Below, piece by piece: positions 56,938 to 64,000 of a stretch of DNA of 64,000 nt; positions within the stretch are counted from its first letter, which is position 1, and each line of letters starts with the position of its first letter. Under the pieces are notes generated by a model that was not told where the DNA came from, made no database searches, and saw only the letters and a program-made list of their open reading frames with translations. The translations under genes were made by a program, and so were the position numbers. This DNA is from Spinellus fusiger (Eukaryota > Mucoromycota > Mucoromycetes > Mucorales > Phycomycetaceae). The stretch covers positions 1 through 64,000 of the forward strand of contig JALLLS010000076.1 of the NCBI GenBank assembly GCA_025094145.1. Reading direction: 5' to 3'.

Positions 56938-57482
56938 ACTTGCCAAATACTTTCTTCATTGGTTCCAGAAATTATAATAGGACCTTGAGGAGACCATGCT
57001 CTTCCAAGAAGACGGTGTTCCTTGTCACACAGGATCATATAGTAGATGGTACAAACAAGAGAGATGTATGATTAAAGGTTCTGATTTTTGGCTTGCACAA
57101 AGTCCAGATCTTAATCTAATTGAGCATATCTGGGCTTATATTGAAAATATTGAGCCGCTTTGAACAAGAATAACTAATTTAAAACAGATTGAACAATGCT
57201 TGCGTAGTGAATGGAAGATCCCAAATAAATTTCTGGAAAATTTAGTGGATAGCATGCCAAAGAAGTGCTCCGCTGTGATAAAGAATAAATGCTTTGCTAC
57301 AAGGTACTGAGCAATATTTTTATAGTAAAAAATGTAGATAATCATCTAAAGAACAACTGTTCTAAATCCTATGTTATTAAATGAACCTTTCATTATGAAT
57401 ATCTTTGACTGATAGATATGCCTTTATTTTTCAAAATGAAAAAATAAAAAACTTAATTTACCGTCTACTCATTTATTGCATG
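56938..57482 (+). mobile_element. Truncated copy of the 3-5 kb Tc1 element
   Basis: It begins inside the transposase (CTTGCCAAATACTTTCTTCA), keeps FQEDGVPCHTGSYSRWYK with the second catalytic Asp intact, then AQSPDLNLIEHIW, and ends in the inner part of the right inverted repeat (ACTTAATTTACCGTCTACTC). The 5' half and outer repeat are missing. Confidence 0.85.
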
Positions 57483-57487
57483 GGACT

Positions 57488-57583
57488 GTATGTGTTTTGA
57501 AGTCTCAGCATTTTCATGCATAACTCATATTCTTTATCAGGATTTCAAAAAAAAATAGTGTATCGACTAATGCTGTGTGACTG
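57488..57583 (+). mobile_element. Solo right end of the 60146-60995 Tc1 family
   Basis: TGTATGTGTTTTGAAGTCTCAGC...TTTCATGCATAA...TGCTGTGTGACTG|TA matches the right end of the element at 60146-60995 (about 60898-60995). Confidence 0.7.
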
Positions 57584-58896
57584 TATGTGGCGTTCAGTTA
57601 CTAATTTGAGTTAAAGCAATACTAGACATTATAATGTTTTTTGTATAAGATATAATATGATACACTTCATGTTTTTAGATAGTTGACCTGTAGCATGGGG
57701 TTTCCGTCAGTTAGTCAACCGAGGCTCCAGTGATAACTGGGGAGGAGAAGGATAGGGATGAGCCAGAAGGCTTGGACCTTTTATTGGTTCTAAGTATATC
57801 TTTGGAGTCATTCTTTCTTTTGTTATATCTACAAAAGCGCTCTGGGCGGGTACCATTTTCCCTTTGAGACATTAGAATATGTCTAAAGTTCAATGTAGCA
57901 GCTAGATCACAATTCCCAAAGCCTCAATGTCTTGTCTTTCATACAATTTTGATTTGAACACCTATTTTAAAGGAGAAATATGAGTTTCTTTTTTTTGATA
58001 TAATTAAGAAATGACATTTAACTTTGGGCATTTTTGTTCGTTGATAGGGCCTGGGGTTCTTGACATGTTTAAATGTTTCCAAAGGTGAGTACTTGCACTC
58101 AGGACACAGGTTCAATGTTTTGAATTCATTGATAAGATAGAGTTTGAATGCTTCTTTCTTCAACATCCTCCACATGCCTTTTCCCTTTATTGTCATTCAT
58201 CTGGTAGTATTAGTACCTGAATAACTTGCTGCAGGCTCTTTCCTATAAAAAGCAAATGAATGCAAGAACCGTAGGTTAATTCTATAAGTACGTTGTATCT
58301 TTACTTTATTTGTATATTTTCGACTGTATAACATCTTTAGTTCAAAAAGAATAGATAAAAATGCAGTGAAAAAAAGAGAGAAAATAAATAGCATTGAATA
58401 GTATTAGCTACTATTTATCATACGTTAATAAGGTTATGTCGTATGAGACTCAGGTAACCTTACTGATTGTTAACATATATATCTACTCTATACTAATGAA
58501 AGGGCTTTCTAAATACATGCAAGTGATTTATTTTTCCGTACATCAATCTGACGCAGTAGTGTTTTATTGTGCTTATCATGATATTTTGGTCATTGACTGA
58601 GCATGTATTTATAGTCCAACCTAACTATCCTGTAGGAAGAAGGAAGTGCTTAGCTCATAGGACTGTATGACTGATTTGTCTCACTTATTCTTTACAGTAA
58701 GCTACCATTTATTGGTCATATCACAATTTCTCTACTTTATGTTTGGTATCTATTATTATTTGGACAATTTTAATGAATTTTGCGCAAATATCTATACTTA
58801 CAACAGCTTGTATATTTATTTTGAAGATGGTTCACTCAAATAATGCTATTGGGTATATAATTAGGATAAACATACTTGTTCAAGAAAGTGTGAATA
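57584..58896. other. Intergenic, no supported gene
   Basis: A+T-rich. Frames at 57711-57893, 57939-58196 and 58394-58600 show no recognisable domain. The 57939-58196 minus frame (LINEFKTLNLCPECKYSPLETF) contains a C-x2-C pair but no second one, so it is not called. Confidence 0.4.
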
Positions 58897-60145
58897 CAGC
58901 CACACTCAATTGAATTAAATGCTTTTGAAAGTGAATATCAGGACGAAATAGATAGGACATGTTCAAGATCAAATAAAACACTTTACATTTGATTTAGAGG
59001 CTTCATACTTAAGCTCAACAAAGCTTAATGTCTTTAATTATAGAAAATGAAATAATAACAATACAGTTAATAATTTGTATGGCCTTCTTTGGCATCAATG
59101 ACAGCCTGGCATCTGTCTGTCATACTCAGAACTCATCGTTGTGCAAGTTCAATACCAACTTTCTACATCGATAATAGATACCCTTCTTTCTTCAATTCAT
59201 ATTACTAAGGCGTATCAGACATGTTCAATTGAGTTCAAGTCAGGGATTTGTGTAGGCTAGTAATCAAAGAACCCTAATTTGATTTGTCTCTTTTCACCAT
59301 CTAGCATAGGCCCCGGTATGACAGCTAGCACTCTTTTATTGTAACAGAAACTCGCTATTATCTTTCTGATATAATTCCATGAACCAAGGATGGAACTCAC
59401 TAACTAAAACAATGATATATTCGTCTTAGTTTACAGTGCTATCAACAACGATTAATGAGTCAAATCCATTAGCCCAATAGCAGCTCTAAAACATTACACC
59501 ATCACCACCAAACTACATTGTTGGAACAATATGATTATAACTATAACGTTCTCTAACTATTTTAATGACATAGGCATACCTATTACTCCCTTTCATAATG
59601 TATGTTGACTCATCAGACTAAATGATACCTCTCCACCGATCACTTGTCCAAGTGGCATGTTCCTTAGCCCAGCAAAGTTGTTTCTCTTTGTGTTTTTCAG
59701 TGAAAGCTGACTTTTGAGCTGAAGAAAAAGATCCGAGTTCTAACTGATTGCAGTAGCTGATAAGGGTGTCTCTACATACACCCACCTCAAACTTCAATAT
59801 TCCCAATTTCAGTTGATTGTATGAGGCAAATGGGTCCTTTCTAATGACCTTTTCCATGTGTCTTAAATCCATCTCATTCACTTTTTAGGGTTTTCAATGA
59901 TTCTCCAAATGCAATAGTGATCCACACTCTTTGATGTTTTTAACACCACTTTAAACTATAGGCTTTATTTCAATCACACTCACAATCACAGCCAACTCTA
60001 ATCCAGCCATAAACAGGCAATAAATACCCAATCGTCTTCCATCTTCTACCTTTTCATATTATCCACGAATGTAAGATTCTGAATATCCATCTGAAATACT
60101 CTGTCGACCTTACAACATCTATAAAGAAAAGTGTTTCATACAATA
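58897..60145 (-). mobile_element. Tc1-type element, sister of 53937-55277, left end intact, other end cut
   Basis: TA|CAGCCACACTCAATTGAATT at 58897 is the intact end. The transposase relic lies on the minus strand (about 59050-59950): DLRHMEKVIRKDPFASYNQLK, GVCRDTLISYCNQ, FTEKHKEKQLCWAKEHATW, and a decayed DDE part. Homology to the sister stops near 60140, where another element begins. Confidence 0.8.
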
Positions 60146-60995
60146 CAGCCACACAACATTAGAAAGGATACGACCTTATAATTTATACATTTAAAAAAAT
60201 GATTCTTTTTTCCACCACAGAATCATATTCCATTAAACAATCTCAAATGTTAAATACAAAATCCTCGACTAAAAGCTCTAGAGTTTATAATAAGCTTGAA
60301 GAAAGAGAGCAATAGGATGTTTACTGGCTTAAAAAAGAAAAATATTCGATGGGTAGCATTTCAAAGGTCATTGGCATTAGCAAGGCTACTGGTACACATG
60401 TACCCCCGAGGACTGAAGATGTGTAGTATGATATAATGAGTCAATGTTTGAAGTAGAGGGTTACCAGGGAGGGGCCCTAGTGATTCAAAAGAGAATAGGG
60501 ACTTCATGTTCCAAGAAGATAGGGCTAGCTGCCATACAGGTGGCTATACAGCATGGTGGAAAGAAACATATCAAATTAGGATTCTTTGATTAATGGCCTG
60601 CCCAAAGTCCTGATCTCAACCCCATTGAACATCTCTCGAGCTACCTTGATAGACTTATCAATGACAAGAGGGCTGTTATCAAAAATATCGATAAGCTCAA
60701 GACAGCTTTAGAAGAAGCTTGAGAAAATACCCATGTTGATCTTGCGGAACGTTTAGTTGGCTCAATGAAAGACCGCTGTCAGGCAGACATTGATGCCAAA
60801 GGTGGCCCAAAAAACATTAAATAAAACATTATATATATATATACATTAATATAAACAATAGGTTAAACTAACTTTTTGTTGAATTTGAGATCATTAGTAT
60901 GTGTTTTGAGGCCATAGCCTTTTCATGCATAAAGCATGTTCTTTCTCAGGATTTGAAAAAAGAAAAATCATACCCTTTCTAATGTTGTGTGACTG
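60146..60995 (+). mobile_element. Internally deleted Tc1-type element (850 bp)
   Basis: TA|CAGCCACACAACATTAGAAAGG and CCCTTTCTAATGTTGTGTGACTG|TA are the inverted ends. Inside are transposase pieces: MGSISKVIGISKAT-like HTH near 60348-60390, and ...ACHTGGYTAWWKETYQIR... and SPDLNPIEHLSSYLDR near 60605-60660, with the catalytic middle missing. Confidence 0.8.
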
Positions 60996-61691
60996 TATGA
61001 AGTTTTTAACAGAAGTTGTTTTGTGGCTAACACCCTCAAACGCCTAAGTTAAGCTATCCACTGTATCCTACCTTATTACTTGCAGATGCTTGTCTGTTTA
61101 TATATATATTCCACTCGAGATCTTCTTTCAACTTCTTGGCCCATAATTGTGCAGTATATTTATGAATCTGAGCTTTGGGAACAAAATGAACAGCTTTCTA
61201 AAGCTTGATTCTATTGAAATAATAATAAATGACCTTTTGTTTTTCAGAACAAATGTTATATACTTTCTTCAGTCGTTTTCTATTTGTATTATCTTCACTT
61301 ATAACTTTTTAATTATCTCCATGTGCTCATCAAGCTTTTCACTGTCTTCGACAGGAAAACATTTATGTAATGATTGGTATTGACTCAATATTGTTAATAA
61401 AGTAATGATAAAAGAATCAATCTTCTCTTCCCAATTCATTGCCTCATTTCTTTGCCTGTCTGTGATCTGTTCTTGTCTATCTTTATATATATATATATAA
61501 AGAACTACTCATTTTTTTATTTCAAACTGGAAGAAAAGACTGAAAAACATATGTAACTTAGAGCTTAAAAAATAGCAAAACGTGATTTGGGCCAAGCCAA
61601 GCAAAAAAAAAGAATTATGTTAAGAGAACGGAAATTGGGGGCGGGGGCAATGAATTTATGCTATTATACTTTTCCATATATGGAATTACTA
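60996..61691. other. Intergenic, no supported gene
   Basis: A+T-rich with a short TATATATATATA run (61487-61498). A plus frame near 61147-61383 is composition-like. Nothing recognised. Confidence 0.4.
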
Positions 61692-62812
61692 CACCTTTTT
61701 CGGAAAGTATTCGCACAACCTCAGAAAAAAATTCGCACACTTTTTTTTTCACTTTTTGCACACTTTATATTTTACTTTTTGCACGATTTCATAAATTCTT
61801 TTTGCACAAAGTGTGCGAAATTTATTAAAGGATATGTCTACTTAAACATGTTTTAAATTTCGAAGAATAGTAACGACAAAATCCCTTAAGATCACTGATA
61901 AGAACATCACCATGCTTTAGTAATCCCTATATTTAAAGCCTCAATTTCCAAGAGCTTTTCTCTTTTAAGCTTACTCTTCACAACAGACCAAAATTGCTCA
62001 ATGGGGTTAGGCTCACGAGAGTGTGATGGAAGGTATACGCATCCATAGCCACAACTTTCAATAAGTCTGCTAATACTTTCAGCTGTGTGTATAGGTGCAT
62101 TATCCATTATTATATAATATCCTTTAAATTCATTGTAAAGATCAAAAACATCCAACGTGCTTGCAATAAAGTTAAATTAATGACCAGTAACTGTTCCAGT
62201 GAGACTGTCCATTGATTGATCTAACGTTGCAGAGGGGTAATAAAAAAAAGAATTTTCAGAAAGATGTTTCTTATGGTTTTTATTTAATAATGCTGGTCGG
62301 CCCATTTTTGGGGTCTCTACTGGATCAACTTTGAGATCTCTGTTCATATTTTGCATGGTTTGTTCCTGATCTCTTTCAAGCCAGTCGTATGCGGTTCGAT
62401 GAGCAATACCCAACTGCTTAGCTGCTTTACCTGCAGTCATATCTAGTTCATAAATCAGATGAGAAAAGTGACCTTTAACATCATCACCATGTTTCTTCTA
62501 TTAAGACACGGGTGCTAGAGTAGAATTTGTATTCTTTTTGGTGGCCTTGGGTTTTGGCTAAGGTTTCTCGGGTGGTTTTAAGTCCAAGTAAGTACTGTAG
62601 TCTACGATGTTTTGAAGAGGAAAAGATTCTTTATCTACATCCATTAATATGGGCTCATTGCCCGATTCATCGATAGTATTTCCCTGTCCATCTTCATAGT
62701 AGATTTGTAAGCTCATTGTTGAAAAAATAGTATTTCGAAAAGTGTGCAAAAAGTGAAAAAAAAAGTGTGCGATTTTTTTCTGAGGTTGTGCGAATACTTT
62801 CCGAAAAAGGTG
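61692..62812 (-). mobile_element. DDE transposon with about 75-bp inverted repeats (1,121 bp)
   Basis: TA|CACCTTTTTCGGAAAGTATT... and ...AATACTTTCCGAAAAAGGTG|TA. The repeats continue through CGCACAACCTCAGAAAAAAA and TTTTTGCACACTT. The transposase is on the minus strand (62730-61907). Confidence 0.9.
61907..62720 (-). pseudogene. DDE_3 (IS630/Tc1-like) transposase, broken into three frames
   Basis: N-terminal piece (about 62720-62558) starts MSLQIYYEDGQGN, ends LDLKPPEKP. Middle piece (62440-62177): KAAKQLGIAHRTAYDWLERD (HTH) and PKMGRPALLNKNHKKHL. A jump then leads to DQSMDSLTGTVTGH, and the C-terminal piece (62155-61907) carries YYIIMDNAPIHTAESISRLI, GYGCVYLPSHSREPNPIEQFW and SKLKREKLLEIEALNIGI. 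The first catalytic Asp region between SENSFFYY and SLTGTVTGH is deleted. It is the same protein family as the 6.4-8.0 kb relic. Confidence 0.8.
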
Positions 62813-62869
62813 TATTTTTACTCTTGGGGTAATATTGATTACACGAAAGAGCCTATGCAAAGCTTAATA

Positions 62870-64000
62870 CAGTGGCACCTAGAAAAAGAATGGACTTTTC
62901 TCATTCCCCGGTATAATTCTGTAATAGGAAATACTTATTCTTTATCATAAAAACATACATTAAACACACAGTAGAGACTTGAAAATTGGATGAAGTATAA
63001 AGAAGGCCAACAGGATAATATATACAAGTTTATTAGGTGGAAACCCTTAATATTTGGTGTTTCCACCCTTGGCCTCTATCACAGCCCTATATCTCCGCCC
63101 CATGCTGGCAATGAGGGTGTCCATGGTATCTTTGGGAATATTCTCCCATTCTTCTAACAAGAGCACCTCCAAATCTTGAAGAGTACTTTTTGGGGTCATT
63201 CTCTTCCTGATGGCCCTGTCAAGTTCCTCCCAAAGATGCTCTATTAGGTTGGGGTCGGGGCTTTGTGAGGGCCACCCCTCCATAGTGGCAATGGTCTCCT
63301 GTGCCTTCCACAACCTGGACTCTTTGCTTTTATGACAGTTAGTATTGTCCTCTTGAAGAACTTAACATACCACTGGATTCAGTGCCTTGGTTAGAGCCAG
63401 ATCAGGGCAGTAGCTATCCTTTAAGATCTCAATGTATTCTCTACTGTCTATACTGCCCTTCACAGGCACCAACCTTCCAACACCTTCACTAGAGAAAGAA
63501 CCCCACACCATCACACTAACACCACCAAACTTCATGGTAGGCTTGATGTTCTTTGGGTGCAGTCCCTCCTTCTTTCTTTGCACCACTCTGTTGCAGTTGT
63601 TGGTCCTCATCAGTTGGTACTTTGACTCATCGGACCAGATGACTTTCTTACAGTCTTCCTCAGTCCAGTGGAGGTGGGCCTTGGCCCAAGCAAGCCTCAA
63701 CTTCTTGTGTTTAATATTGAGAGAAGGTTTCTTAACCACCTTGCAAGAAAACAGGCCAAGCTTTTTCATCAATTTTCTAAAAGTGTTCATGGACACTTGG
63801 GTGGTCATCTGCTTGCGAAGCTGATCCATTGTCTGGAATGAATCTCTTTCTAATGTGTGTCCGATCTCTCTCTAGTCTCTCTAACTAAGAATAGGCTTAC
63901 TCCCAGTGCTCTTCTTGGCCTTGAAACAACCAGTTTCTTTGTATCTCTTTACGATACGGGAAACAGACTGCTGACAAACTCCAAACCTAGCAGGAATGGC
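62870..64000 (-). mobile_element. Tc1-type element, runs off the right edge
   Basis: TA|CAGTGGCACCTAGAAAAAG at 62870 is the end. The body is related to the 46.7- and 49.3-kb elements, but with a longer transposase frame. Confidence 0.85.
63047..63970 (-). pseudogene. Tc1 transposase, nearly intact in two frames, truncated by the window
   Basis: Frame A (63829-63362, 155 aa): MDQLRKQMTTQVSMNTFRK, WAKAHLHWTEEDCKKVIWSDESKYQL (first Asp), FGGVSVMVWGSFSSEGVGRLVPV, SREYIEILKDSYCPDLALTKALNP. Frame B (63313-63047, 88 aa): MWKAQETIATMEGWPSQSPDPNLIEHLWEELDRAIRKRM and end GRRYRAVIEAKGGNTKY. Between them LQEDNTNCHKSKESRLW keeps the second Asp in a shifted frame. It is broken by one frame change at 63362 and upstream stops beyond 63840. 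Confidence 0.85.

Noticed and set aside
57939..58196. 85-codon minus frame with a CPEC pair
   Set aside because: Only one Cys pair, surrounding stops, and no second zinc ligand set.

Overview
The window is nuclear DNA of a filamentous fungus. The evidence is short GT-AG introns (about 40-110 nt), several with a CTAAC-like branch site, and fungal genes: the histone acetyltransferase Rtt109, DASH subunit Dad2, a myosin-motor chitin synthase and an Erd1-type EXS protein. An A+T-rich genome, abundant Tc1/mariner elements, a dynactin p27 gene and a LINE-like ORF1 fit an early-diverging fungus, most probably Mucoromycota (Mucorales-like). That placement is inference. All exon models were built by hand by joining reading frames at GT/AG sites with matching phase; none was tested against transcripts.

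Layout. (1) 1-8 kb: the 5' part of RTT109 (minus), a small unassigned two-exon gene, a complete but decayed Tc1-type element with 320-bp inverted repeats, a small secreted-protein gene, and a DDE transposase relic split by LINE-like debris. (2) 8.2-34.1 kb: a compact gene block in this order: DOA10/MARCH6-type E3 ligase (-), RNase H2 subunit C (+), vacuolar amino-acid transporter of the Avt3/4 type (+), three-RRM SR-like protein (-), DAD2 (-), Ugo1/SLC25A46-like carrier (-), myosin-chitin synthase (+), complex I NDUFA8 (+), dynactin DCTN6 (-), mitochondrial rhomboid PARL/Pcp1 type (+), Erd1-like EXS protein (-) and an HSF-type transcription factor (-). Neighbours are only 40-170 bp apart in several places, with two likely bidirectional promoters (DOA10/RNH2C and DCTN6/PARL). 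(3) 34.1-64 kb: A+T-rich, with no recognised host gene and many mobile elements.

The mobile part holds an apparently undescribed TA-flanked family with CACACCAGGAGATTTTT ends. It has four copies, two of them forming a nearly perfect 1,224-bp-arm palindrome at 42.95-45.60 kb. A second large inverted pair of Tc1 elements lies at 46.68-51.14 kb, and its right copy carries a tRNA-derived SINE-like insert. Further elements are a 316-bp MITE-like unit, a LINE-like ORF1 with a reverse-transcriptase tail remnant, several decayed Tc1 copies, and a 1.12-kb DDE element with about 75-bp inverted repeats.

The host genes do not form one pathway. They are housekeeping genes for chromatin, ER-associated degradation, genome maintenance, vacuolar transport, mRNA processing, the kinetochore, mitochondrial dynamics and respiration, the cell wall and the secretory pathway. 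The two long inverted repeats could give hairpin RNA if transcribed; this is inference only.
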